Shown piece by piece: positions 56,601-64,000 of a stretch of DNA of 64,000 nucleotides. The DNA lies in contig NC_083587.1 in NCBI RefSeq assembly GCF_027579695.1, positions 49,473,021-49,537,020 of the forward strand, read 5' to 3'. This stretch comes from Neoarius graeffei. Taxonomy: Eukaryota > Chordata > Actinopteri > Siluriformes > Ariidae. Every line of letters begins with the position of its first letter. Position 1 is the first letter of the stretch. Under the pieces are notes generated by a model. It was not told where the DNA came from, did not search any database, and saw nothing but the letters and a program-made list of their open reading frames with translations. A program made the position numbers and the translations under genes.

Positions 56601-59600
56601 ATCCGCGGAATTCCGCGGATTTTATCAACCCAGGGGTCATTTTTGTGAATCGTCTAAATCCGAGGAGAAAATGTTTAGGGGGGGTTAGGTATGTGTTGAC
56701 CCGGTCAACCATCGGGAACAAGGCTCTGTTTACATCGGCAGTTCAGAACGTACACTGTATTTGATTGGCCGTTGAGAGAGAAATATCGCGATTTGACCAA
56801 TGGTAAACGAGCATAGATAGGAAAGGCCAAAATGTCACATGTAAGCTTCGTTCTGATTGGTTCTTCGCATTTCGCTTTCTTACTCATTCAACATTGCGCT
56901 CCACGAGGCCGGAGATTGAGGATGTAACAGCGAATAAGAGCTTCAAAATGGTGAAAATTATCACAAAAGAAAACGAATCGCTTATTCAGATTAGCTGCTA
57001 AAAGGAAAAAAACATCTCTGCAATGAAGCATTCCTAGAAAAAGAACAAGTACTTTGTAAATATGTTGAAAACTTAGGCCCAATCCCAATTCTAATTTCTA
57101 CCCCTCCCCCTTCCCCTTGGCCCTTCCCCTTGAAACTGAGCTACAAGGGATAGGGCTTGAAATTCAACCCTTACGTATTGGGATAGCCCTTCAACGATCG
57201 CATACGTCATCGCGTACCTCCGTCAGCGTTTACGTTAGCAAAACGCGACCAAATGCGTCATTGGCTGCGACCAGCCGCTACAGTCAGAGGCAGAACCAGA
57301 AATCTCTGCTGGCAGGGTGTGATTTGTTAACTAACACCACTGAATGGGATATCTTTGGCGCTTCGTGCACCACATCCGACAGAATGAGGTGTCAGAACAC
57401 TCATGTAAACAATAAAAGCGAGAATAACAGAACAAAACGTACGCAGTCAAGCAACCGAAAACAATACTCACTCCCAAAGCTTTTTAGCAGCAGCTTGGAT
57501 TTCAGAAATCGCTGCTCATTCTCAGCTCGAAAGCGAATCAAGGGGCGTGTTTCCTCTGGATAACAACTTAAAACACGTAAATAATGGAGAAAATACATTT
57601 ATGACCATCTTTTGCCGCGGGAACCGCCATCTTTCTGAAATCCGCATGAAATCTCGCTGAAATCCGCATGGCATTGTGGGAAATCACTCAAACCCCTTCG
57701 TTCGGAGTCTGCTCCAGGAAAATCTCCGTTTGGAAGGGTAGAGAAGCCCTACCCCTTCCCCTACCCCTCCGCATTAACTGGGATTGGGATACCCCTACCC
57801 CTTCACGTGAACGCGCAAAATGGAGGGGAAGGGCCAAGGGGTTGGTCCAAGGGGTGAAATGGGATTCGGCCTTAGAGTAGTGTTGCTAGTTATATGTGAT
57901 TTTGACTTTGGGAGCTGAGAGAACTGTTCAACTGGGAAATTGTGTTTCTGTTGAGACAAGTTCACTGCAAAAGAGGTAACTGCATTCTTTAATAAAGTAA
58001 CTGAAACATTTACAGGATTATGTCAAATATTCTGTCTTTGTGTTTAATTTATATTCATCATTCCTTTCATTCTAGCATGAAGTTAAAAATTCTTTTTAGC
58101 TGAGCATTATTGAGACTATTTTTGTTTATTAGTGTCAAAACTCAAGCTTCTTTGGACTGAAAATATTATTCAACTGGGCAATCTGAGACCATTTCTAGTG
58201 GTCTAAAATGTATAAAACTCATTAGCTTCCGGGGGCCTTCGGCCCCCTGGACCCCCGACCAGGCTCCGCCCTGGACCTGGCTGGGGGCCGATGGCCCCCA
58301 GACCCCCGATTAAATTTTCAGCTGAAAATACAATTTCTCATTCTCATCCCTGTCAAAATGGGGTTAGTCAGTGTATCTGCAAACAAGAATCGACAAATAT
58401 AGATCGACATCGTTTTGCATCGTCTGTAGTCACTGTGTGATAAAGAACACAATCATTCATTCACCTTCAGTAACTATTTAGTTACAAGTTCCTTATCGTA
58501 TTCACTTCCACATCCTAAACTATTTTTTAACCACTCCGACAACAAAAGTATGCTTTTCTTTGATTTTATTTTTTGTCTTGTTTAGTACAGGAATTGATAG
58601 CAGAACCTGACAGACTATCGTGATAATTAAATCACTACTTTCAGTGTGTATTGGTTGCTGCCGTACTTGTGCTGGCTTTATTTCCTGTTACAGGCTGTGT
58701 ACACGGGCATTGACCATCACCAGAGTGAGGGCACTTTCGCAACATGTGGCCAGACGGTGGACATCTGGGATGAGCAGAGGAGCAGCCCCATTCGCTCCTT
58801 CAGCTGGGGGGTGGACAGCTTCAGCTGTGTTCGGTATAACCCTGTAGAGGTGCGACACACACGTACATACTTTATTAAGTTTCACGTACACCTCCTTTAG
58901 CCTCCATTTTTATTCTGTATGACACTGATGGGCAAACACTGGGGGCTACAGAGAAAAAGGATCTGATCCGTGATGCCAAGATGTATCACCCAGTGTATTC
59001 TTTGTTTGCAATCACGTGACACTTTTTTTTTTTTGCTTCCTGGTTCACTTCCGGTATCCACGTGACGGGCAACAATCAAAAACGGCATCCCAGCCAAGTG
59101 CACGTCCATCATGATCTTGTGGAAAACGTTCTACTGGGAGTGTGAAATCTCCTCATAAACGTGGAAAATTGCAGTCTTAAACATTGTATTTTGGGTTAAA
59201 TTTCTGCGTAAAATTTAAAAACTTGGCTTAGTTTTTCCACTCAAATATCGTGACATGAATGTAGTCGCGGTTTGACTTGGAACTGTCTGGATTTTAAGAC
59301 CAATAAACACTTCCGGTAGTTCCGGAGAAGGAAGCTGAAATTTGCCTTGACTCGTCGCCGTCCCGCTACAGCAGCGCATGATGTGGAGGCTGTGCGAGCG
59401 TCGCTAATGGCAAACACTGTGAGCGAGCGTGTCGGGAAGACGAACGGAGCTTGCGGGGGGGGATGCATGTGAGCCGCCATTGTCTTTAACCAAGCAGAAG
59501 GGGACACATAAAATAAACAACCGAGCAGGGATTGTTTTCGGTTGCGTTTCTGTGCTCGGGAGGATTTGGTGGTTGTGATGATGGTGACAACGATGGCTTT

Positions 59601-61053
59601 GAGTGAGAGCTTACACCATAGATGGTCATCTTCCAGGGCCACTTGCATGCCAAGATGAAAAGGTGGATCTCTGGTGGGCCATGTCTTGCTCTCAAAAGTT
59701 GTAAAATGTGGTTGATGAAACAATTTATTCTGTTGAAAGCATGTATTCTTTTTCCACAAATTTGTATGCTGAAATGCAAGGGGAAAAAAGATCCAAGTTT
59801 TAAATATTTTCCGGGTGAGCATGCCCCAGACCCCCCCCCCCCCAGACTGACACTTGCATCCCTGTTCTACATCTGACCGTGTTAACGGACTAGAACCAAA
59901 AGCATAGTGGAGATATCAAGCAAAAATATGTTTATGCAATGGATTTGACCCCAGCAGCTTAAAAGGATAGTTCGGGATTTTTGACGTGAATCTGTATGGC
60001 ATCCCCATCAATAGTGTCGTGCAAACACACTGACTTACCCCTGACAGCATCCTGTGAGTCCAGTTCTTGTCCAGTTTTGGTCCAGACGAAAGTAGTCCGG
60101 CAAGTTTGTTGGGGTCACGAAAGTAAAACGTTTTTCGTCTCAAAACAGTATGTGTTCAAAAGAGTGATATATTTGCATCATAAAACCGTTGCCAAATAAA
60201 AAGTCAGACCCCGAAATCGCTTGGCACTATTTTCTCTCCCTTCTTATCACTGCGCGCTGCCGCCAGGTGACGGCCACGGCTGTTTCATTCATTGTTTTAG
60301 TGATGGGAATTTCGGCTCTTTTTCGGGAGCCGGCTCTTTTGGCTCTTCTTACTATAAGGAGCCGGCTCTTTCGGCTCCCAAACGGCTCCCGAGATTTAAT
60401 TTTTGATTTAATTGCTGCAATTAACTAGTTAATTACATTATTATTTATATTTTATCAATAGGATGTTTTCCATTTTATTTTTTAGTTTTTGTAGCCATTG
60501 TAAAGCTTTGTAAAGTATAGCAGTGTAACAATGTTCTAGCTATAGAAATAAAACTTTAATTACCAATTAATAAATTATTTTCTCACAAACATAATGCAAA
60601 ACTGTGTTATATTACCAATATAAAATACACAGAAGACATCAGCTGTTTATCCTTTATGGCTTTATTTCACACTCGACCTTGAACAAAATGCCATAAAATA
60701 AATTATGAAGTATAAATCAGGCCTAAGAAACTATGAAGCAAAGTTGGAAATTATTTTAACAAACACAGAACAATGTGCAACAAAATATGTGGCACCTTGA
60801 GCGCATGTAAAAAGAGAAAAAAGTGCCACACTCTGCTCCACCAGTAATGAGAAGCCGCTGGAACAGCAAATATGCTCCTGTTATAATGACTGCTGTCTCG
60901 TTGTATACCGCAGATTAATCTGGCCATGCCAAGGCGGTTGCCGACCGAACCTGTCAATTTATGAGCGACAATTTATATCATGAGCTTTAGGAATTCACGG
61001 CAACAAAACAATGATCATGGTTGTCAAATAGACAATCATCCTTCAGCTGAGCT

Positions 61054-61116
<63 letters not shown>

Positions 61117-64000
61117 CACCTAAGGACAAAAAACTGATTCGGCTCCCACCGAAGAGCCGGCTCCCGTCGTTCACTTCAAAGAGCCGACTCTTTGAACCGG
61201 ATCGTTCGCGACCGACACATCACTACATTGTTTACTGCTAGCAAAGTCAGGGTGTCCGCGGGGTTTTAAAAAGTATTAAAAAGTGATAAATCAAAAACGC
61301 AAAATTTAATGGCCTTAAAAAGTGATAAATTTGGTCAAAAGGTATTATTTTTAAAGAATAGGTATTTTTTTTCTTTTGGACAATGACTGGTTTCATTTTG
61401 ATGAAATAGGCAAAATAAAATAAATCCTTTCTTGCTTGCGCCGCTACTTCAAAAATGAATGTGTGATATGAACTTGATATTGACGTCATATCAATGCATT
61501 GTATTCATTGGTCGATAGAAATCTGAAATCGTCTGCGTGCGCATAGCTAAGTCCAAGTGGAGACGGAAAGCAGTGCTAAGTGAACCAGTATCTCTTCATC
61601 GAATTCTAGCTGGTGGCAAAAAGTTTTTAGAAATGGGGAAATGTAAGTTTTCCCGATCCTGGCTCCGGGATCCAAGCTTTCAAGCTTGGATAAGGCCTGT
61701 CGTCGGGAACGACAGGCAGGCATACTGTAAAGTATGCCTCAAAATCATTAATATTAATTGGATGGGGGCTAATGCGCTCAGGTCGCACATGAAGTCGGAG
61801 AAACACGTCAGGGGAATGCGCGGTCGTGGGCAGCAACAGTCTATCACCTCGACAGCTAGCACTAGTGCTAGTGCTATACCAACGGCCACACCACCGCAGC
61901 TGCACGAGCAGACCCGACCCGTGGACCCGACTCAAGACTTGAAGATTGTGCTGGGAGGCAATGCCACGCTTCGGGCGGAGACTCTGTGGTGCCTTAACAC
62001 GGCTTCAAAGCACCAGTCTCTGAACTCGAACCAGGGAATAGGGGAGCTATTTGGCGCCATGTTCCCTGACTCCGTTGTAGCCAAGTCGTTCACTTGCGGA
62101 AAGGACAAAACTGGTTACATTATTCGATTTGGCCTCGGGGCATTTTTTAAAAAGGAGCTGACGAAAAACATCTGCCAGGATGGGCACTTTGTGATTATGT
62201 TCGACGAGAGCCTCAACCACTCAAACAAAAAGAAACAGCTGGACATCCATGTCCGGTATTGGGAGGATGGAGAAGTTAAGTCCAGTACCATTCCATCACT
62301 TAAATGAAGCAAACCACCCCACCTCACATTGTTACTGTAACTAATGCCCTGTTGCGAAATATGCAACCGAGTCTCCTGGATAATGGTAATGATGCAAGTA
62401 AGTGTTGGATGACAAAATCTATGTGCATGTCACAAAGTCTTTCTGATTGATACTTGGTGCAATTCGATGTCGTGGTGGTTGTAAAAAAATCTGAAGGTAG
62501 TAAAAAAAGGTATTAAATGGTAGTAAATTGACTCAAAGATTGGTGTATATACCCTGAAAGTTAGCGACAACATGTCTGACTACGACGGTGAAATGTGTGC
62601 GGAGATTCAGCCACATCTTTGTTGCTACAGCCTGGATAGTCGCAAGTGCGCACCATTTTCACAAATATATTATTGTATAGGTTATAGAAGGTGATAAATT
62701 TGTCGCTGTTCTTGCTCTCAAATTAGCTTGTTAGCGCCGCTGATCTGAACTCCTAATCACTGCCAAACAATGGGAAAGGTGTTGATTCCTGCGCAGATGT
62801 CAACATGACAGCGCGCAGTGATACCGAGGGAGAGAAAATAGTGCCAAGCGATTTCGAGGTCTGACTTTTTATTTGGCAACGGTTTTGTGATGCAAATATA
62901 TCACTCTTTTGAACACATAATGTTTTGAGACGAAAAACGTTTTACTTTCGTGACCCCAACAAACTTGCCGGACTACTTTCGTCTGGACCAAAACTGGACA
63001 AGAACTGGACTCACAGGATGCTGTCAGGGGTAAGTCAGTGTGTTTGCATGACACTATTGATGGGGATGCCATACAGATTCATGTCAAAAATCCCGAACTA
63101 TCCCTTTAAAGACGGACTTTTGTTGAAATCGCTTGAACTTTTCAAACATAGAGGTTCCAGACATTCCTAATTATCTGGTCGTCCAAACAGTTTTACATGA
63201 ATCAAATGAATGCTTTCAAACGTCTTCAAGCCTATAACTTTTTTTTTTCTTCATTTATGGCTGGGTTCATGACCTTGTCCTTTAGAAGTCTTGTTCCAAT
63301 AATCATCGTCTTTTTGCGAGGGTAAGTAGCATGAGCTGAAGTGTAGCATGTGATTTCGTTTCGTCACCGGTTTGTTTTACGCCATCTAAAACGTCAGAAA
63401 ACTCATTTTAACATTAGAAGTTTTGATTTTAGATCCATAAAGTATCCTGATGTACGAACCTTTTAACAAAACGATCGCGGCATGTGGACTCTCGAGTCCT
63501 TTCAACCACAGTGAAAGGGTTGCGAGGCATTTTTCACGGCGTCTTTTTGAGATTTTTCGTTCTTTCACCCTTGTGCATGACTTCTTTTGGTATCCTGTAA
63601 TACCTTTTGTCTTTTGATCGGTTTGAACATCCAAATACAGAGCAGCAATCTGGCATATTCAGAGGTGAAACGCGCGAAATGACTGCAAAGTGACTGTACA
63701 AATACGATGCCTGCCTGTCAGCTGGAAATCTGAATACGTAATGAGGCGGATCACTACCGGAAGTGACTCCTATTGCAAACAAAGAAACAGTTGATGCGGA
63801 GCAAAGACAAGTGAGGTAGAGACTGAAACAGAAACTGGATTTTGAATGAATACACTTTATCTTCTTGATAACCATAATTAGTTTAAAGAATAGATGTACT
63901 TAAAGGAGATACGCAGAACCATGGCCTCACTTTTTGTTTATAAATGCCTTGAGACCTCAAGAATGGCACAAGAATAGTTTTAAGCGTTAACAATAAATCT
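41577..64000 (+). CDS. dcaf13: dcaf13 (WD-repeat Sof1 orthologue), exons 1-5, runs off the window
   Basis: Exons 41577-41646, 53571-53770, 53915-54022, 54162-54251, 58694-58849 join in phase to the first 208 residues. They match DCAF13 recalled from human: MKVKVLCRNPDDYVRETS, then PSLHPFEVPREYTRALNATK, SLDGHRDGINC, LSGACDGQ, AHEGFVRGICSRFCGTSFFT, VGDDKTIKQW, and VYTGIDHH to VDIWDEQR. WD repeats begin in exon 2. DCAF13/Sof1 is a nucleolar component of the U3 snoRNP/SSU processome for 18S rRNA maturation and also a CRL4 substrate receptor. The remaining exons (about 240 residues) must lie beyond 64000. Intron 1 is 11.9 kb and intron 4 is 4.4 kb, both filled with transposons. Confidence 0.93.
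41820..42347. mobile_element. Tc1-like miniature element (528 bp)
   Basis: TA on both sides, termini CACTACCGTTCAAAAGTTTG and CAAACTTTTGAAAGGTAGTG. No transposase remains. Confidence 0.92.
42661..43213 (+). pseudogene. Trihelix (Myb/SANT-like) ORF start, split by a hAT at codon 3-4
   Basis: ATG at 42661 (MAH), then the hAT, then DINARDASGCEGSESSQWKD and AEVRELISIWGDTAIQARLD from about 43058 to the stop. The WKDAEVRELISIWGD motif with LDGSYRNRAV is characteristic of trihelix DNA-binding domains found beside Harbinger transposases. It stops after the first helices, so only one exon or a fragment remains. Confidence 0.65.
42674..43052. mobile_element. hAT miniature element (379 bp)
   Basis: Termini CACGGGCGCAGAT and ATCTGCGCCCCTG, with an imperfect 8-bp duplication CGCATAAT / CGCATGAC. 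It is inserted in the trihelix ORF. Confidence 0.8.
43698..44374. mobile_element. Miniature inverted-repeat element with internal palindrome
   Basis: Ends GACCCTTTTCAGTCACGTGA and TGACGTCATGTGAAAAGGGTC, with CGCCATTTTGGACATGTA facing its inverse further in. It encloses the 43839-44040 hairpin. Confidence 0.85.
43839..44040. repeat. Nested palindrome, 77-bp arms, 48-bp GC-rich spacer
   Basis: Arms 43839-43915 and 43964-44040 with one mismatch. Each arm itself holds a 38-bp palindrome centred on CACTGGATCCAGTG. The spacer also contains inverted CCGGAGC motifs. Confidence 0.93.
44820..45533. mobile_element. hAT element remnant (714 bp)
   Basis: Perfect 8-bp duplication CTATACAT (44812-44819, 45534-45541), termini CAGGGGTGGGCAA and a diverged TTGCC-type inverse ATGCCCAGGTCTG. 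GGGCCGG motifs near both ends. Confidence 0.88.
45542..46377. other. Intron 1 DNA, nothing recognised
   Basis: AT-rich. AAAAAAATGTCCTCTCCGAGA occurs twice (45818 and 45996), a local duplication of unknown origin. Confidence 0.4.
46378..46793 (+). mobile_element. LINE 3' end fragment
   Basis: It reads as the end of a non-LTR reverse transcriptase: RVVRPAVMYGLETVPLTKRQ, EAKLEVVELRMLRFAVG, later RWYGHILRRDVG-like and RCGDP, with frameshifts between. It ends in an AGAAGATGATGA tail. 5' truncated. The clade (RTE, Nimb or CR1-like) is not resolved. Confidence 0.8.
46832..47470 (-). mobile_element. THAP-bearing transposon fragment after TTAA
   Basis: The left edge is TTAA (46828-46831) then AGGGCATATCCTGGACC. 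The minus strand encodes a THAP finger at 47184-47011: MVNRCIGGECSNTNHDG, then THRFPKDQTMREKWERLVY. Kolobok transposases in fish carry THAP domains. The right edge was not found. Confidence 0.65.
48590..50160 (-). pseudogene. BED-finger hAT transposase N-terminus, interrupted
   Basis: The minus strand reads MDEAARLKTPPGMKSDVWK from about 50166, is interrupted by the inner hAT, and resumes as HFGFKRYEDRDELDKTNAVC then KLCQIEVKYLGNTTNLKK to 48600. The BED Cys pair is present, but the His pair that should follow TTNLK is lost. It resembles ZBED1-type transposases. Confidence 0.8.
48748..50111. mobile_element. hAT element (1364 bp) nested in the ZBED-type hAT
   Basis: Perfect 8-bp duplication GTTTCCAC (48740-48747, 50112-50119), termini TAGGGCTGCTCGATATT and CACAGCTCTA. 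ATATCGATATCG-type sequence repeats at both ends. No long transposase. A (CA)n run lies at 49125-49145. Confidence 0.93.
50785..52535 (-). mobile_element. 5'-truncated LINE (CR1/L2/Rex1 group), split by a miniature element
   Basis: RT motifs on -: a reading like FVDLEKAYDHVPHGALW near 52420, CSFFADDVVLLAS (FADD box) near 52200, then GELLPKVEEFKYLRILFTSG, and the C-terminal RWFGHLVRMPPGRLPRAVFW with GRPRTRWRDCIS. The 3' end is a CCATCTGTCCATC tail. Frameshifts and one insertion (51151-51745) break it. Confidence 0.88.
51151..51745 (+). mobile_element. Miniature element carrying a RecQ-helicase fragment
   Basis: 9-bp duplication GAGCCCAGC (51142-51150 and 51746-51754) brackets 595 bp inside the LINE. 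A frame at about 51400-51545 reads FNGKFSLKMEQRAALEVFIE then RKDVFALLLTGFGKSLIIG, which matches the Q-motif-like lead and Walker A (LPTGFGKS) of RecQ-type helicases, with Pro changed to Leu. Inverted AGTCTGGC motifs sit near the ends. Confidence 0.7.
52536..52910. other. Intron 1 DNA, no gene
   Basis: A direct repeat CCGCATTGTTTAACCTG-like at 52520 and 52572; otherwise nothing recognised. Confidence 0.35.
52914..53323. repeat. Miniature element fragments with GGTGTCGATAAT ends
   Basis: GGTGTCGATAAT occurs at 52914 facing ATTATCGACACC at 52951, and again near 53311. This looks like two or three ends of a Tc1-like miniature element. Confidence 0.5.
53400..53490. repeat. Tc1-derived repeat fragment A
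   Basis: GATGCTTTTCTGCTCACCAC and GTTGTAAAGAGTG match 56399-56440 and a common fish repeat. Confidence 0.55.
53571..53770 (+). CDS. dcaf13: dcaf13 exon 2
   Basis: 200 nt, acceptor TGCTAAAG, donor CAG/GTATAT. Residues 24-90: NYDPSLHPFEVPREYTRAL, RVFAKPFVASLDGHRDG, and STVLSGACDGQ. Confidence 0.95.
53915..54022 (+). CDS. dcaf13: dcaf13 exon 3
   Basis: 108 nt, acceptor CCTGATAG, donor ACG/GTACTT. Residues 91-126: VKIWNLSKRECLRTIQAHEG and FVRGICSRFCGTSFFT, completing the first WD blade. Confidence 0.95.
54162..54251 (+). CDS. dcaf13: dcaf13 exon 4
   Basis: 90 nt, acceptor TTGTGGTAG, donor AAG/GTATAT. Residues 127-156: VGDDKTIKQWSMEGPGYG and VQEAPLITILGK. Confidence 0.94.
54275..54660 (+). pseudogene. 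Tc1/Tc3-like transposase N-terminus relic
   Basis: 54315-54400 reads GMVVSARQTGLSVSETADLL then GFSSAAGS, the first helix-turn-helix of Tc3-type transposases. It stops at TGA. The following 54470-54600 carries the CTCACGACAGCTGTAAAGAG block related to fragments A and B. Confidence 0.65.
54661..55180. other. dcaf13 intron 4, nothing recognised
   Basis: AT-rich. TTAGCTTGTTGGCTAGCTTG-type short repeats occur near 55070. Confidence 0.35.
55190..56330 (+). mobile_element. THAP-bearing transposon fragment (P-element-like)
   Basis: THAP finger in two frames at about 55345-55560: ACVVLGCSNRSNHETDKF, then FFRVPRDLIKGERTQGF, RRRERWLLNLSLKSKGAE, RVCSDHLVTG. The Cys-Cys-Cys-His set is complete, with one frameshift after ETDK. 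The right end near 56325 has CACTTCCGGTA and AAAGTCACGTGAC. The rest of the transposase is missing. Confidence 0.7.
56395..56578. repeat. Tc1-derived repeat fragment B
   Basis: Contains GTCAGCTCGAACCACTGTGG, TGGCCATTCTCACCTGACC and GATGTTTTTTGCACCAGTCT, blocks of a common fish repeat derived from a Tc1-like element. It is interrupted by the element at 56579. Confidence 0.6.
56579..58352. mobile_element. hAT-type element with 6-bp duplication
   Basis: TCAAAA flanks both sides (56573-56578, 58353-58358); termini CAGGGATGGGAA and CTCATCCCTG. CCGCGGAATTCCGCGG lies near the left end. The right end has paired GGGGGCCTTCGGCCCCC-type blocks (58229-58310). It contains the PIF element at 57076-57871. 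Confidence 0.75.
57076..57871 (-). mobile_element. PIF/Harbinger miniature element (796 bp)
   Basis: TTA on both sides (57073-57075, 57872-57874), termini GGCCCAATCCCAATT / AATGGGATTCGGCC. The minus strand near 57560-57470 reads LIRFRAENEQRFLKSKLLLK, the helix that starts Harbinger-associated SANT/trihelix proteins. Confidence 0.88.
58353..58693. other. End of dcaf13 intron 4
   Basis: No repeat recognised. A pyrimidine-rich stretch and TTACAG lead into exon 5. Confidence 0.4.
58694..58849 (+). CDS. dcaf13: dcaf13 exon 5
   Basis: 156 nt, acceptor CTGTTACAG, donor GAG/GTGCGA. Residues 157-208: AVYTGIDHHQSEGTFATCG, QTVDIWDEQRSSPIRSF, SWGVDSFSCVRYNPVE. Confidence 0.95.
60298..61225. mobile_element. 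hAT miniature element (928 bp)
   Basis: Perfect 8-bp duplication CATTGTTT (60290-60297, 61226-61233), termini TAGTGATGGGAATTTCGG and GACACATCACTA. GAGCCGGCTCTTT motifs repeat near both ends. Confidence 0.94.
61058..61112 (+). repeat. (CT)n microsatellite
   Basis: About 27 CT units inside the hAT element. Confidence 0.95.
61248..62556 (+). mobile_element. hAT5-like transposon (1309 bp) with 5-bp duplication
   Basis: AAAGT on both sides (61243-61247, 62557-62561), termini CAGGGTGTCC and ATACCCTG. TAAAAAGTGATAAATT-type subterminal repeats at the left recur at the right (AAAAAGGTATTAAATGG). A 5-bp duplication fits the hAT5 group. Confidence 0.82.
61635..62307 (+). CDS. hAT-type transposase N-terminal part with BED-like finger
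   Basis: The open frame starts upstream at 61537, but MGKCKFSRSWLRDPSFQAWI at 61635 is the likely start. A finger of the type CKVCLKI then LRSHMKSEKHV follows (residues about 34-60), then a Ser/Thr-rich linker, then SVVAKSFTCGKDKTGYIIRF and FVIMFDESLNHSNKKKQLDI, where FDES probably holds the first catalytic Asp. The frame stops at 62307, well short of a full transposase, so the rest of the catalytic core is lost. Similar N-termini occur in ZNF862-like hAT relatives. Confidence 0.75.
62572..62694 (+). pseudogene. Short MSD-start ORF of the TTAA transposon
   Basis: MSDYDGEMCAEIQPHLCCYS onward, 40 codons. The start, acidic run and QPH/KPY motif are like the 35177 ORF in the other TTAA transposon. 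It begins 10 bp after the hAT5-like insertion. It appears frameshifted after QPHL. Confidence 0.5.
63400..63656 (-). pseudogene. THAP-domain N-terminus of a P-like transposase
   Basis: MPDCCSVFGCSNRSKDKRYY at 63656, then RIPKEVMHKGERTKNLKK; a frameshift follows, then RRREKCLATLSLWLKGLESP. The last Cys-His pair (VCSDH in relatives) has become AIVLLKG, so the zinc site is broken. Confidence 0.75.
63787..64000. other. dcaf13 intron 5, window edge
   Basis: No exon or repeat recognised. dcaf13 exon 6 must lie beyond this point. Confidence 0.4.

Larger units (their letters stand above)
59963..63105. mobile_element. TTAA-flanked transposon (Kolobok-like) with 300-bp inverted repeats
   Basis: TTAA at 59959-59962 and 63106-63109. 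Arms of about 300 bp (59963-60260, 62809-63105) start AAGGATAGTTCGGGATTTTT. The arms are about 97% alike by eye. Two hAT-type elements are nested between them. Confidence 0.9.
58998..63786 (-). mobile_element. P-element-like transposon with nested elements
   Basis: Inverted ends TTCTTTGTTTGCAAT and ATTGCAAACAAAGAA. Both are followed inward by CACTTCCGGTA. A THAP finger lies just inside the right end on -. The target duplication is not resolved, so the two ends might belong to two copies. A 3.1-kb TTAA element is inserted inside. Confidence 0.6.

Noticed and set aside
1-64000. A new multi-gene defence or mobile system
   Set aside because: The host genes are unrelated and the rest is transposon-derived; no co-oriented unknown gene set exists in this window.

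Overview
The window is vertebrate, almost certainly teleost fish, nuclear DNA. The evidence is two intron-containing host genes with clear vertebrate orthologues, a fish-type tandem IRG gene, and a very dense load of fish repeats. These include about ten copies of one tRNA-headed SINE, Tc1-like elements, hAT, PIF/Harbinger, TTAA-flanked (Kolobok-like) and THAP-bearing DNA transposons, LINE 3' ends, and one sushi-type Ty3/gypsy element. There are no bacterial-style operons and no CRISPR array. The species cannot be named from the sequence.

Host genes. (1) A two-exon irgq-like gene on + (14912-16670) encodes a 544-aa tandem quasi-IRG protein in which both P-loops lack the canonical GKS. (2) The C8orf76 orthologue lies on - (19604-32018), with six exons that splice in phase to a 322-aa protein; intron 1 carries a 3-kb, 35-bp minisatellite. 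(3) The first five exons of dcaf13 (Sof1 orthologue) lie on + from 41577; the gene runs off the right edge. C8orf76 and dcaf13 are divergent, about 9.6 kb apart, with a CTCF-like site and a CACGTG box just upstream of dcaf13.

Layout. 1-6.9 kb: a Tc1-like miniature element split by a young, whole-looking gypsy element. 7-14.4 kb: two Tc1-like elements and several SINEs. 14.9-16.7 kb: irgq-like. 17.2-19.1 kb: a repeat with a perfect-arm palindrome and a 157-bp tandem repeat. 19.6-32 kb: C8orf76, whose introns hold hAT, Tc1 and MITE insertions. 32.2-34.1 kb: a SINE split by a hAT. 34.9-40.6 kb: a TTAA-flanked transposon that contains a 4-kb hAT, which itself contains SINEs, a tRNA-Ala/LINE-tail chimera and a second hAT. 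41.6-64 kb: dcaf13, whose introns are mostly nested transposons.

I found no convincing new multi-gene system. The most notable signals are: the gypsy element's self-priming complementarity together with a tRNA-like segment inside its LTR; three inverted duplications of the template-switch type; a short MSD-initiated ORF with a KPY or QPH motif recurring in two TTAA-flanked transposons; a miniature element carrying a RecQ-helicase fragment; and exact target-site duplications that resolve nests up to four deep. All boundaries were read by eye.
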